Shown: one piece after another, positions 14,873-23,940 of the stretch
Numbering within the stretch: the first letter of the stretch is position 1
Layout: the number at the start of each line of letters is the position of its first letter
Source of the DNA: Bacillales bacterium
GTDB lineage: Bacteria; Bacillota; Bacilli; Bacillales; DASSOY01
Assembly (NCBI GenBank): GCA_035700025.1
Contig: DASSOY010000048.1
Coordinates: forward strand, 136,484-200,483
Reading direction: 5' to 3'
Length of the DNA stretch: 64,000 nt
Position numbers and translations under genes: made by a program
The notes under the pieces: model-generated
Databases searched by the model: none
Told to the model about the DNA's origin: nothing
Seen by the model: only the letters and a program-made list of their open reading frames with translations

Positions 14873-15388
14873 TTGTTTAAAAAGTTTCTACCAAACGAAC
14901 ATGTGGAATCGATATTTGAGATTGATCCGGAGAAGTTGAAATCCCGTGGGATAAAAGGCGTCATCACGGATCTCGACAATACGCTCGTCGGTTGGAACCG
15001 TCCGGATGCGACGCCGAAATTGATCAAATGGTTTCAATTCATGCGCGAGAGCGGCATTTTTATTACGGTCGTATCTAATAATACGAAAGAACGTGTGAGA
15101 CGGTTTTCCGATCCTGTGGAACTGCCGTTTATTTATAGAGCGCGAAAACCGATGACGAAGGCTTTCAAAACGGCGATGAACGACATGAACTTGAAAAGGG
15201 ATGAAATCGTCATTGTCGGCGATCAACTTTTTACCGACGTTTTAGGCGGCAATCGGCTTGGAGTGCACACGATTCTCGTCGTTCCGATTGCAAAGAATGA
15301 CGGATGGCTTACAAAGTTCAACCGAAAAATGGAATATTATTTGTTGCAGTGGATGAAAAGAAAAGGAATGATCTTTTGGGAGGACTAG
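14873..15388 (+). CDS. yqeG: HAD-superfamily phosphatase YqeG
   Basis: A 171-residue HAD-type phosphatase. Motif I is TDLDNTLVGW with the nucleophile Asp, motif II VVSNN, motif III Lys in RKPMTKA and motif IV VGDQLFTDVLGG. The TTG start has GAGGTG upstream. It is the first gene of a tightly packed run up to rsfS; yqeH starts one base after its stop. Confidence 0.95.
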   Translation: MFKKFLPNEHVESIFEIDPEKLKSRGIKGVITDLDNTLVGWNRPDATPKLIKWFQFMRESGIFITVVSNNTKERVRRFSDPVELPFIYRARKPMTKAFKTAMNDMNLKRDEIVIVGDQLFTDVLGGNRLGVHTILVVPIAKNDGWLTKFNRKMEYYLLQWMKRKGMIFWED

Positions 15389-15389
15389 C

Positions 15390-16499
15390 ATGGCGAAAGA
15401 CAAGATGATTTGTCTCGGATGCGGGGCAGCGGTGCAATCGGAAGATCCGAACGGAATCGGTTTCGTCCCGGTCTCTGCATTGAATCGAGAAGCGGTCCTT
15501 TGCAAACGTTGTTTTCGATTGAAGCATTACGGCGAAGTGGCGCACGTTCCGCTCGGGGACGACGATTATTTAAAAATCATCCAAGACATTGCCGATACGG
15601 ATGCTCTTATCGTCAATATCGTGGATATTTTTGATTTCACAGGCAGTTGGCTGCCTGGATTACGAAGGTTGACCGGCGGCAATAAGGTTTTACTCGTCGG
15701 CAACAAAATCGATTTGCTGCCGAAATCGACAAACGCAACGAAGCTGAAGCATTGGTTGTATCGTTCTTCGAAAGAACTCGGACGGAAGGTCGAAGATGTG
15801 TTTTTGATCAGCGCGCAAACGGGAGAGGGCATGGACGAGCTCGCGGAAGCGATAGAACGGTACCGCTCCGGCAAAGATGTGTATGTTGTCGGTTGCACGA
15901 ACGTTGGGAAGTCTACTTTCATTAATCGTTTGCTTCGGCAATTTGCCGGGATTCAAAGCGACGTCATCACTACCTCACTGCATCCCGGAACGACTTTGAA
16001 CTTGATTGATTTTGAATTGGACGGGCAATCGGCATTATATGATACGCCAGGCGTGGTTAACCGCCGACAAATGGCTCATTTGCTCACGACGAATGAGTTG
16101 AAGCAAACGATGCCGAAAACGGAGATTAAGCCGAAGGTTTACCAGCTCTCAGATCGCCAAACGCTTTTTTTTGCGGGACTCGGGCGGCTCGATTTCGTGA
16201 ACGGGGAGGCGCGTTCTTTCGTCTGTTATTTTTCCAATGAGCTTTATGTACATCGGACGAAATTGGAGAAGGCGGATGAAGTGTATGAGCGTAACGTTGG
16301 TGAAATGCTCAGACCGCCGGAGAAGGAGCGAAAAGACCGTTTGCCGGCGTTCAAGAAACACGATTTTACTGTAAAAAACAAAAAAGTGGACGTCGTGTTT
16401 TCCGGCCTCGGATGGGTAACGGTACAGCCCGGAACGGCGCAGCTTTCCGCTTATGCGCCGGAGGGTGTCGGTGTTTCGATCCGGGAATCATTGATTTAG
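15390..16499 (+). CDS. yqeH: Circularly permuted GTPase YqeH, ribosome biogenesis
   Basis: A 369-residue GTPase for 30S subunit assembly. An N-terminal zinc finger (CLGCG and CKRC) precedes a permuted G domain: NKIDLLP (G4) comes before GCTNVGKSTFIN (G1), and DTPG (G3) follows. A C-terminal domain of about 130 residues binds RNA in the family. Confidence 0.97.
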   Translation: MAKDKMICLGCGAAVQSEDPNGIGFVPVSALNREAVLCKRCFRLKHYGEVAHVPLGDDDYLKIIQDIADTDALIVNIVDIFDFTGSWLPGLRRLTGGNKVLLVGNKIDLLPKSTNATKLKHWLYRSSKELGRKVEDVFLISAQTGEGMDELAEAIERYRSGKDVYVVGCTNVGKSTFINRLLRQFAGIQSDVITTSLHPGTTLNLIDFELDGQSALYDTPGVVNRRQMAHLLTTNELKQTMPKTEIKPKVYQLSDRQTLFFAGLGRLDFVNGEARSFVCYFSNELYVHRTKLEKADEVYERNVGEMLRPPEKERKDRLPAFKKHDFTVKNKKVDVVFSGLGWVTVQPGTAQLSAYAPEGVGVSIRESLI

Positions 16500-16509
16500 A
16501 GGGGGAACT

Positions 16510-17352
16510 ATGGAAAAAACATTTGCGTTAATCGGCCATCCTGTGGCGCATTCCCTTTCTCCGATCATGCACAATGCGGCTTTCAAAAGCCTCGAGTTGC
16601 CGCACATATACGTCAAATTCGACGTTCAACCGCAACGATTGAAAGATGCAGTCATCGGTATGAAAGCATTAGGGATTGGCGGCTTTAATGTAACCGTCCC
16701 GCACAAAGTGGCTATTCTGCCTTATTTGGACGAAGTCGATGAACAGGCTTCAGTGATCGGGGCCGTGAACACCGTCGTTAACGAAAACGGTCGTTGGATC
16801 GGCACGAACACCGACGGCCGCGGTTTCTTGCTGTCCCTTCAGGACGTTGCCGGCGACCGCTTGCCGGACTGCCGGGTTCTGATGATCGGAGCTGGGGGTG
16901 CAGCCAGGGCGGCGGCAGCGGCTTTGGATGAGGAGGGCGTAAAGCGGTTGGACGTCGCGAATCGCACGCTGGAGAAAGCGCATGGAATCAAGACGGGGCC
17001 CGCTCATCGAACCGACGGGACCGTCGTGAGTTTAGCGGAGGCGGAAGAATGTGTCGGCGAATATGATATTATCATCAATACAACTTCGGTTGGTTTACAT
17101 CCAAACGCCGAAGCCATGCCGATTTCGCTTTCTCGGTTGCGAGAGCGAACGATTGTTGCCGATTTGATATACAATCCATTGAAAACGAAATGGCTTCGCG
17201 TCGCCGAAGAAAAAGGTGCGGTTGTCATGAACGGCGTCGGGATGTTTGTCGCACAAGGGGCGCTCGCCTTTGAACGATGGACCGGTTATGCGCCCGACCG
17301 GCGTTTGATGAGGCGCATCGTTTTGGACGAATTGGGCGGCGAAAGATCATGA
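16510..17352 (+). CDS. aroE: Shikimate dehydrogenase
   Basis: A 280-residue enzyme that reduces 3-dehydroshikimate with NADPH in aromatic amino-acid synthesis. HPVAHSLSPIMHNAAF and NVTVPHK bind the substrate, and GAGGAARAA is the nucleotide loop. Its stop codon overlaps the start of nadD (ATGA); the small RNA-binding gene yhbY that lies between the two in B. subtilis is absent. Confidence 0.97.
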   Translation: MEKTFALIGHPVAHSLSPIMHNAAFKSLELPHIYVKFDVQPQRLKDAVIGMKALGIGGFNVTVPHKVAILPYLDEVDEQASVIGAVNTVVNENGRWIGTNTDGRGFLLSLQDVAGDRLPDCRVLMIGAGGAARAAAAALDEEGVKRLDVANRTLEKAHGIKTGPAHRTDGTVVSLAEAEECVGEYDIIINTTSVGLHPNAEAMPISLSRLRERTIVADLIYNPLKTKWLRVAEEKGAVVMNGVGMFVAQGALAFERWTGYAPDRRLMRRIVLDELGGERS

Positions 17353-17918
17353 AAATTGCCGTTTTCGGCGGGACGTTCGACCCGCCGCATCTCGGTCATT
17401 TGATCATTGCGGCGGAAACGGTGCGATCCTGCGAATTGGATGAGGTTTGGTTCATGCCGAGTCCGCGTCCTCCCCATAAGTCGGCAGCGGCTGTAACTGA
17501 TGCTGCTCACCGCATAGAGATGGTGAAAAGAGCCGTCGAAGGCAACAAGCAATTCAAGCTTTCGCTGTTTGAATTTCAAAGGGACGGATTGTCTTATACG
17601 TATGAGACGATGAAAGCCTTAACCGCGCGTTACCCGGAGCATGAATGGTATTTTTTGATCGGGGCAGACATGGTTGAGGATTTGCCGAACTGGCACAATA
17701 TTAATGAGCTCACCGATTTCGTCACATTTATCGCGGCCGGACGCCCAGGGTTTTCGTTACAATCGCCGTTCGGCCATGCGATCAGGTTCGTCGAGGTTCC
17801 GCAAATCGCCATTTCGTCGTCGCTTTTGCGGAAAAAATTTGCAAACCAAGGAAATACGAAATACTTGTTGCCTGACAACGTGCGCGACTATATCATGAAG
17901 GAAGGGTTGTATGGATAG
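17349..17918 (+). CDS. nadD: Nicotinate-nucleotide adenylyltransferase
   Basis: A 189-residue enzyme of NAD synthesis. GGTFDPPHLGH is the nucleotidyltransferase motif, and ISSSLLRKKF is the C-terminal ISSTxxR-type motif. The start at 17349 overlaps the aroE stop; the end overlaps yqeK by 8 bases. Confidence 0.97.
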   Translation: MKIAVFGGTFDPPHLGHLIIAAETVRSCELDEVWFMPSPRPPHKSAAAVTDAAHRIEMVKRAVEGNKQFKLSLFEFQRDGLSYTYETMKALTARYPEHEWYFLIGADMVEDLPNWHNINELTDFVTFIAAGRPGFSLQSPFGHAIRFVEVPQIAISSSLLRKKFANQGNTKYLLPDNVRDYIMKEGLYG

Positions 17919-18462
17919 GGAAAGAGCATTGGCTGTCGTCAGAAAACAGTTGACCGAACAGCGATATGAACACACCGTACGCGTCACTGATACCGCTGTT
18001 GCTTTGGCAGTGAAATACGGTGTCAATCGCGAAAAGGCCGAACTCGCAGGTATCTTTCACGATTATGCGAAAAATCGGCCGCTGCACGAAATGAATCAAA
18101 TCATTACCGAAGAAGACATCCCTTCGGATTTGGCGAACTATCCGCAACAATTATGGCATGCTCACGTTGGTGCGTTTCTCGTTCAACGCGAAGCAGGGAT
18201 TTCAGATGAAGATGTGTTGGCTGCAATTGCTTACCATACGACGGGCAGGGCAGGCATGTCTTCGTTGGAAAAGGTCGTTTTTTTAGCTGATTATATCGAA
18301 CCGGGCCGGAATTTTCCGGGTGTCGAGCATGTGCGCCATTTGGCGGAAAGTGAATTGAACACGGCCGTTGTACAGGCATTAGCGAACACGATCTCATTTT
18401 TACTAAAAGCGAAGGTGAAGATTCATCCGGATACGCTTGCGGCTTACAATGATTTGCTTTAA
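17911..18462 (+). CDS. yqeK: Symmetrical Ap4A hydrolase, HD domain (YqeK)
   Basis: A 183-residue HD-domain phosphohydrolase that splits diadenosine tetraphosphate to two ADP in the YqeK family. Metal-binding residues are seen in RYEHTVRV, AGIFHDYAKN, HAHVGA and FLADYIEPGR. The start lies inside the end of nadD. Confidence 0.95.
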   Translation: MDRERALAVVRKQLTEQRYEHTVRVTDTAVALAVKYGVNREKAELAGIFHDYAKNRPLHEMNQIITEEDIPSDLANYPQQLWHAHVGAFLVQREAGISDEDVLAAIAYHTTGRAGMSSLEKVVFLADYIEPGRNFPGVEHVRHLAESELNTAVVQALANTISFLLKAKVKIHPDTLAAYNDLL

Positions 18463-18492
18463 TCTAGAAGGGAATTGGAGGGTCTTGCATTC

Positions 18493-18846
18493 ATGACGGA
18501 AGAAGATCTTGCGTTGCTCGCCGCGAAAACCGCAGACGATAAGCGGGCTGAAAACATCATCGTCCTCGACATGGAGGAAATATCTTTAATCGCCGATTAT
18601 TTCATGATTTGTCATGGCAATTCCGAGAAGCAAGTGCAGGCGATTGCCAGAGCGATGAAAGATGCCGCTGAAGAAAACGGCATTTCGGTGAAACGAATGG
18701 AAGGATTTGACGGCGGACGCTGGGTGCTCGTCGATCTCGGAAGTGTCGTGGCCCATGTTTTTCATAAAGAGGAACGGGACCATTATCAACTCGAGAAATT
18801 GTGGGGAGATGCGCGTACCTTGAATTTAGAAAAAGAATTTTTATAA
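18493..18846 (+). CDS. rsfS: Ribosomal silencing factor RsfS
   Basis: A 117-residue factor that binds ribosomal protein L14 and blocks subunit joining in starvation. NIIVLDMEEISLIADYFMICHG and GGRWVLVDLGSVVAHVFHKEERDHYQLEKLW segments are the family core. The start at 18493 has GGAGGG ten bases before it; TTG 18475 is rejected. The methyltransferase gene yqeM that follows in B. subtilis is absent. Confidence 0.96.
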   Translation: MTEEDLALLAAKTADDKRAENIIVLDMEEISLIADYFMICHGNSEKQVQAIARAMKDAAEENGISVKRMEGFDGGRWVLVDLGSVVAHVFHKEERDHYQLEKLWGDARTLNLEKEFL

Positions 18847-18881
18847 AAAAAAAGGAAATTCGATGACTGGCGGCGAAATAA

Positions 18882-18918
18882 ACAGGCAACCGGACCGTTG
18901 ATCCAATTGCCTGTTTTA
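18882..18918. terminator. Bidirectional terminator between rsfS and comER
   Basis: ACAGGCAA and TTGCCTGT pair across 17 bases; TTTTA follows on the plus strand and TTTATT on the minus strand. It sits between two convergent genes. Confidence 0.75.
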
Positions 18919-18930
18919 TGTTGCCCCGGC

Positions 18931-19752
18931 TTACATACGAAATTGCTTTTTCACCTTTTCACGATCTTCAACGTATTTTGCGTGCGTTTTTTGAATCAAA
19001 TGATTGAACATGTCCCCGACATCTTCTTCGAGCGCCGACAAGCCCTCGCCGGTTACGCCCCCTTTTACCGTCACTTTCTTCCTTAACTCCGGCAGCGTGT
19101 AAACCTGTTGTTCCAACAACCTTCCAATCCCAATTAACATTTCCGTACAAAATGCGGTTGCCTGCTCGTACGTGACATCTGTCTCCTGAACCGCCGATTG
19201 AATGAACCGTTCAGTTAAGTACGTATAAAAAGCCGGCCCGCAACTGACGATGTCCGAAGCAATCCGCGTGATCGATTCTTCGATTTCCAACGGCTTCGAA
19301 ACGTGCCTCATCAGTTCCAGCAATCGTTCTTTATGTCTCTCCTCGCAAGACATGCCAAACGTAATTAACGAAACTCCTGCCAAGACGCGATTCGTAATGC
19401 TCGGAATCGCTCGCGCCACTCCACAATCGACAACCGATTCCAATTCTTTTACCGTCACGGGGCTGGTGATGGAAACGAGCAGTTTGTCGCGCGAAAGTTT
19501 CGGCCGAAGTGTCTCGAGCAATGGCTGGATGTCGAGCGGTTTTACGCAAACGAATACGATGTCCGCGGTTTCGGCGACTTCTTCTGGAGTCTCTGCCAGT
19601 TGTACGTCCGGATACTGATTTTTCAATTCTTGCGCCTTGCGTAAAGTGCGATTGGTGATAAAAAGATGTCCCGGGTCCACGGCGGATGATTTCATGAAGG
19701 CGTGAATGAGCACGCTCCCCATGTTTCCGGTGCCGATCATTCCGATGTTCAT
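18931..19752 (-). CDS. comER: ComER, pyrroline-5-carboxylate reductase-like protein
   Basis: A 273-residue member of the P5C reductase family with Rossmann motif GMIGTGNMGSVL at the N-terminus, VFVCVKP, and the C-terminal AGVTGEG-type helix (KGGVTGEGLSAL). In B. subtilis comER is divergent to comEA, as here. An AAAGGGGGAACG site precedes the start at 19752. Whether it makes proline or serves competence/sporulation is not decided by the sequence. Confidence 0.92.
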   Translation of the reverse strand: MNIGMIGTGNMGSVLIHAFMKSSAVDPGHLFITNRTLRKAQELKNQYPDVQLAETPEEVAETADIVFVCVKPLDIQPLLETLRPKLSRDKLLVSITSPVTVKELESVVDCGVARAIPSITNRVLAGVSLITFGMSCEERHKERLLELMRHVSKPLEIEESITRIASDIVSCGPAFYTYLTERFIQSAVQETDVTYEQATAFCTEMLIGIGRLLEQQVYTLPELRKKVTVKGGVTGEGLSALEEDVGDMFNHLIQKTHAKYVEDREKVKKQFRM

Positions 19753-19833
19753 CCATCGTTCCCCCTTTCGTAAAGCGTATTGATAATTTCTATGACGCAC
19801 CCGCAGCCATTATGTTAGAGAAAGGAATGATTC

Positions 19834-20463
19834 ATGGTGAATTTCACAAACTGGACGAAACGCGAACAGTGGCTGGCCGGCTTGGCGTTGTTCTTTTTGC
19901 TCGGTTGGGCGGCCACCGTTGTTTACATGAAGACGGAGGCGTCCGCTTCCTCGGATTCTGTGCAGTGGCTGCATAAGGAGACGGGAGAAGCCCCAATGAT
20001 GACGAAGCGGAAAAAAGACCCAAAAAACGCCAAAACACCGATGGCGGTCGTCATTGACGTAAAGGGTGCGGTGGTGACTCCCGGAGTGTATGAAATGAAA
20101 GAAGGTGAGCGGGTGATCGACGTCATTCGGGAAGCGGGGGGTTTTCGGAAGGAGGCCGACCGGAAACGGATCAACTTGGCCGAACGGTTAAAAGATCAAA
20201 TGGTCGTCTATGTGCCGGAAAAGGGAGAGAAGGGTGCGCAGGCGGAATTTATGCCGTCGCAAGACGATGGGAAAGTGAACGTGAACAGTGCGAGCGTTTC
20301 GGATTTGGAAAAATTGCCGGGAGTCGGCGAGGTGACAGCCGAGGCGATCGTCGCATTCCGCAAGCAACATGGACCGTTCAAACAATTGTCTGATTTGTTG
20401 GCGGTAAAAGGAATTGGCGAAAAAACGCTTGACACGTTAAGGGAAAAGATCGCTTTGCATTGA
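19834..20463 (+). CDS. comEA: Competence DNA receptor ComEA
   Basis: A 209-residue membrane-anchored DNA-binding protein for transformation. One helix near residues 14-33 anchors it, a SLBB domain runs about 68-125 (IDVKGAVVTPGVYEM), and a C-terminal helix-hairpin-helix domain binds DNA (VNSASVSDLEKLPGVGEV, KGIGEKT). A variable linker lies between. First gene of comEA-comEB-comEC. Confidence 0.96.
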   Translation: MVNFTNWTKREQWLAGLALFFLLGWAATVVYMKTEASASSDSVQWLHKETGEAPMMTKRKKDPKNAKTPMAVVIDVKGAVVTPGVYEMKEGERVIDVIREAGGFRKEADRKRINLAERLKDQMVVYVPEKGEKGAQAEFMPSQDDGKVNVNSASVSDLEKLPGVGEVTAEAIVAFRKQHGPFKQLSDLLAVKGIGEKTLDTLREKIALH

Positions 20464-20513
20464 ATTGACGGAGCGGGACGGGCTTGGCTACAATAAAAGG
20501 AGGAGTTGATGAC

Positions 20514-21083
20514 ATGCAACGGATTGAATGGGATCAATATTTCATGGCGCAAAGCCATTTGCTGGCAACGAGAAGTACGTGCACGCGTCTCGCAGTAGGG
20601 GCGACGATCGTGCGCGACAAGAGAATCATTGCCGGCGGGTACAATGGTTCGATTTCAGGCAGCGTCCATTGCATTGACGAAGGGTGTTACGTAATCGACG
20701 GACATTGCGTGCGCACGATTCACGCGGAAATGAACGCCTTGTTGCAATGTGCAAAATTCGGGGTTTCCACAGCCGGCGCCGAAATCTATGTCACACATTT
20801 TCCGTGCCTGCCCTGTTGCAAATCGATCATTCAAAGCGGCATTAAATACGTGTATTATGCAGCCGACTATAAAAATCATCCGTATGCAGTGGATTTGTAT
20901 AAATCGGCGGGCGTCGTCACGAAAAAAGTACCGTTGGAACACGTCGTGCTCGACACAAATGGGGAAGAAAAGAGAGATCTGACGAACCGTTTGCTGCATT
21001 TGCTTGAAAAAAGCGGTGTGAACGAAGAAGAAATGAGTGAGTTGCGGTCCGAGGCGAGCCGCCTTTACGAGGATGCACAGTAA
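20514..21083 (+). CDS. comEB: dCMP deaminase (ComEB)
   Basis: A 189-residue zinc-dependent deaminase. The HAE motif is in TIHAEMNALLQC and the second zinc-ligand pair is PCLPCC. AAAGGAGG precedes the ATG at 20514; an upstream in-frame codon at 20484 lacks such a site. It supplies dUMP for thymidylate synthesis. Confidence 0.96.
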   Translation: MQRIEWDQYFMAQSHLLATRSTCTRLAVGATIVRDKRIIAGGYNGSISGSVHCIDEGCYVIDGHCVRTIHAEMNALLQCAKFGVSTAGAEIYVTHFPCLPCCKSIIQSGIKYVYYAADYKNHPYAVDLYKSAGVVTKKVPLEHVVLDTNGEEKRDLTNRLLHLLEKSGVNEEEMSELRSEASRLYEDAQ

Positions 21084-21095
21084 GGCGGCGATGTG

Positions 21096-23402
21096 ATGAA
21101 TGGCAAATGGCATCTCGCCGCGGCTGCGGCCGTCGCAGCTGTCCTCCTTGTCCGATTTTCCGTTGTCGCGCTTTGGTTTGCCGTCCTGTTCGCGGCAATC
21201 ATCCTCTTTGCCGCCGTCGCTTCAAGACGTTCTGTCCCCGCCGTGTGCAGCGCCATTTTTATCCTCACGAGCGCTGTAACCGTTGCGACCAACCACTTCA
21301 ATCGCACCGAACTTTCCCCCGATGCTTCGCATTTTCGCGGAACGATCGCCTCTCTTCCCGTCCTCGACGGCAATCAATGGTCTTTTCGCCTCAAACTGAA
21401 CCGCGGAGAAACGCTGCGCGTGGTCGCTTATCTCGATCACCGCGCACAAATTCCGATCGTTTCACGTTTCCGTTACGGTATGGAATGCCGGTTGACGGGA
21501 AAACTGAAGAAACCCGAGCCGCCGAGCAACTTTTATTCGTTCGATTACCGGAAATACTTGTACCGCCGCCATATTCACTGGATTTTGACACCGCAGGCGG
21601 TCAGCCCGCATATGTGCCGCAATACCGGCTACTCCTTGTTCGACCGTCTCCATCAATGGCGCGGGGCCGGCATTCGCTTCATCGATCATCACTTTCCTCC
21701 TTCGATTCAAGGCATATCCGAGGCTCTCTTGTTTGGCTGGAAACAAAACATTCCGCCGCCGATCCTGACCGCTTACCGCAATCTCGGCCTCATCCACCTG
21801 CTCGCCGTTTCCGGCTTGCACGTCGGCATGGTCATTGCCGCCTTATTCGCTTTGCTTCTTCGTCTCGGCCTCACGAAAGAACGCAGCCTCGAACTGCTCC
21901 TCGTGCTTTTGCCTATCTACCCCTTCATGACCGGCGCTTCTCCTTCCGTCGTTCGCGCCTGTTTCATGGCGATGATCATCCTCATCGCAATGCGCTTTCG
22001 CCTCCGTTTCCACGCCCTCGACGCCATCAGCTGGGCCGCCATCGCGATGCTTCTCTTTCATCCATCCCACGTTTACCAAACCGGCTTCCAACTTTCGTTT
22101 CTCATCAGTTTCACGCTCATCGTCTCCGCTCCGGCGATCATGAAGCGCTACGAAAGTCGATTCGCCCGCATGCTCGCCGTTTCCGTGATCGCGCAATTCG
22201 CTTCCTTGCCGATTTTGCTCAGCCAATTTTATCAAATTTCCTTGCTCAGTTTGCCGCTCAACCTTGTCTTCATTCCCTTTATCACCCTGTTTGTGATGCC
22301 GCTTGCTTGCGTTTCGTTCTTCGCCTATTTGCTGGTGCCCCCGCTCGGCGAGTGGCTTGCGAACGGCTTGAAGTTCCCGCTGGATGCCGCACATGCGTTG
22401 TTGCGGATGCTCGATTCGCATGGCTGGGGACTGCTCGTTTTTGGAAAACCGTCGATCGTCGTTGTTCTTCTCATGTACGGAGTGATCGCATACGGGTTGT
22501 TAAAATGGGAAGATCGCGGAGGAACGATGCGGATGGCGGTTCCTTTCGTACTGTTCGCTGCGCTCGGTTTATACCAATGGAATGCCGGCGTTTTGTCAGA
22601 GACCGGCACAGTGACGATGTTGGATGTCGGGCAAGGAGACAGCTTTTTGATCGAATTGCCGCACCGAAGAGCGGTTTATTTAATCGACACCGGGGGAACG
22701 GTTTCATTTGAACCGCAGTGGAAACAGCAGAAAAAAACGTTTAAAGTCGGCCGTGATGTCGTATTGCCGGAATTGAAAGCTCGAGGCATTCGTCGGCTCG
22801 ATGCGCTGATCTTGACGCATAAAGACATGGATCACCTCGGCGGGGCGAAGTCATTGCTGAAGCACATGGCGATTAGGCAAATTATGTATGGCGCGGGAAC
22901 GGTTACCGCGGCAGCACCGAAAGAGGTATTTCGAGCAGCGAAGGCTGAGAACGTTCCTATTGTGCGCGTCGAAGGCGGAGACTCGTGGCACGTCAACCAA
23001 TCACTGTTTTTCGTTCTCAATCCTGTCGCGGGAGAAAGGGAAGGGAACAATCGCTCGATTGTCATTCGGGCGCGTATCGGCGGCCTTTGGTGGCTGTTTA
23101 CGGGCGATCTGGAGAAGGAAGGGGAACAAGCCTTGCTCCGGTCAGGACAGACGCTTCATGCCGATGTGTTGAAAGTCGCCCATCACGGGAGCGATACGTC
23201 GACAAACGAACCTTTTTTGAAAAAAGTGGACCCGGCGGTCGCCTGGATCTCGGTCGGGGAACACAATCGTTACGGTCATCCGTCCGCACAAGTGATCCAC
23301 CGGCTCGAATCGCATGGCGTGCTTGTTTTCAGAACCGATCAAAGAGGCGCGGTACGCTATAGGTTCGGGGCAGGCGATGACGGGTTTGGCTGGATGCATT
23401 AA
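21096..23402 (+). CDS. comEC: DNA internalization channel protein ComEC
   Basis: A 768-residue membrane protein for uptake of single-stranded DNA. Parts in order: two N-terminal helices, a soluble OB-like domain (about 60-175), the competence domain with many helices (about 200-490, with HLLAVSGLHVGMV) and a C-terminal metallo-beta-lactamase-like nuclease domain (LDVGQGDSFLIELP, LTHKDMDHLGG, VAHHGSDTSTNE). GTG 21093 is a possible alternative start. The first 1.2 kb has a marked C excess on the coding strand that neighbours lack. Confidence 0.96.
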   Translation: MNGKWHLAAAAAVAAVLLVRFSVVALWFAVLFAAIILFAAVASRRSVPAVCSAIFILTSAVTVATNHFNRTELSPDASHFRGTIASLPVLDGNQWSFRLKLNRGETLRVVAYLDHRAQIPIVSRFRYGMECRLTGKLKKPEPPSNFYSFDYRKYLYRRHIHWILTPQAVSPHMCRNTGYSLFDRLHQWRGAGIRFIDHHFPPSIQGISEALLFGWKQNIPPPILTAYRNLGLIHLLAVSGLHVGMVIAALFALLLRLGLTKERSLELLLVLLPIYPFMTGASPSVVRACFMAMIILIAMRFRLRFHALDAISWAAIAMLLFHPSHVYQTGFQLSFLISFTLIVSAPAIMKRYESRFARMLAVSVIAQFASLPILLSQFYQISLLSLPLNLVFIPFITLFVMPLACVSFFAYLLVPPLGEWLANGLKFPLDAAHALLRMLDSHGWGLLVFGKPSIVVVLLMYGVIAYGLLKWEDRGGTMRMAVPFVLFAALGLYQWNAGVLSETGTVTMLDVGQGDSFLIELPHRRAVYLIDTGGTVSFEPQWKQQKKTFKVGRDVVLPELKARGIRRLDALILTHKDMDHLGGAKSLLKHMAIRQIMYGAGTVTAAAPKEVFRAAKAENVPIVRVEGGDSWHVNQSLFFVLNPVAGEREGNNRSIVIRARIGGLWWLFTGDLEKEGEQALLRSGQTLHADVLKVAHHGSDTSTNEPFLKKVDPAVAWISVGEHNRYGHPSAQVIHRLESHGVLVFRTDQRGAVRYRFGAGDDGFGWMH

Positions 23403-23440
23403 AAAAAGCCCGGAACACTCGAGGGTCCCGGGCTTTTTTT
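23401..23440 (+). terminator. Terminator after comEC
   Basis: AAAAAAAGCCCGG pairs with CCGGGCTTTTTTT. It has A-runs and T-runs on both sides and can also serve yqzM on the minus strand. Confidence 0.9.
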
Positions 23441-23454
23441 ATGTACGTCAGTAC

Positions 23455-23607
23455 TTATCGCGCAAGCAAACTAATGACGACGCCAATCGCGAAAATGACC
23501 GTGAAGAACAAAAAGGAATAAATGAATCCGTTCGTGGCATGGACAAAGTCGTTTCCTTTGTCCTGTACGTCTTTCTCAAATTCATTTCCAATGCGATTTT
23601 CCGCCAT
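23455..23607 (-). CDS. yqzM: YqzM family small membrane protein
   Basis: A 50-residue protein starting MAENRIGNEFEKDVQDKGND, with one membrane helix at about residues 28-48. NEFEKDVQ matches the B. subtilis YqzM start that I recall, and the position between comEC and holA is the same. GGAGGG lies nine bases before the ATG. Function unknown. Confidence 0.88.
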   Translation of the reverse strand: MAENRIGNEFEKDVQDKGNDFVHATNGFIYSFLFFTVIFAIGVVISLLAR

Positions 23608-23940
23608 GAGGAAACCCTCCATTCTCAAGAGAAACTCAGTGCACCGTCGATGAACCGCGCAGGTGCAGGATCATTGTCCTTTTTAGTATAAGCGAAAGCC
23701 GCGAAAAAATCCAACTGCGGCAAACGCGGAGTTCTTGTCGCACATGCCATTAGTTGTCACCCATACTTGCCTCCGGCATAGGATATCCTAAACAGGAACG
23801 AACATCGTCAAAAGCCGGATACCTAGGGTTCAGGCTTTTGACGTTCACTATAAATGGGGGATGCCTGTTGGAGGCCATCCTCCTTTTCCTGCTTGTCACC
23901 GGCCGCCGAAAAAGCTACGATGGTGGAAGAGGTGATTGTG
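23608..23940. other. Structured intergenic region between yqzM and holA
   Basis: No gene is recognised. It holds a chain of inverted repeats: TGCCtccGGCA directly joined to the palindrome TAGGATATCCTA (23768-23790); CGTCAAAAGCC (23806-23816) with its exact complement (23833-23843); and GGAGGccatCCTCC followed by TTTT (23870-23887). This could be a leader or a small RNA upstream of holA. Confidence 0.5.

Noticed and set aside
21107-22711. A 534-codon plus-strand frame overlapping comEC in another frame
   Set aside because: It is very rich in Arg, Pro, Ser and His, has no recognisable domain and lacks a ribosome binding site; it arises from the C-rich codon use of comEC.
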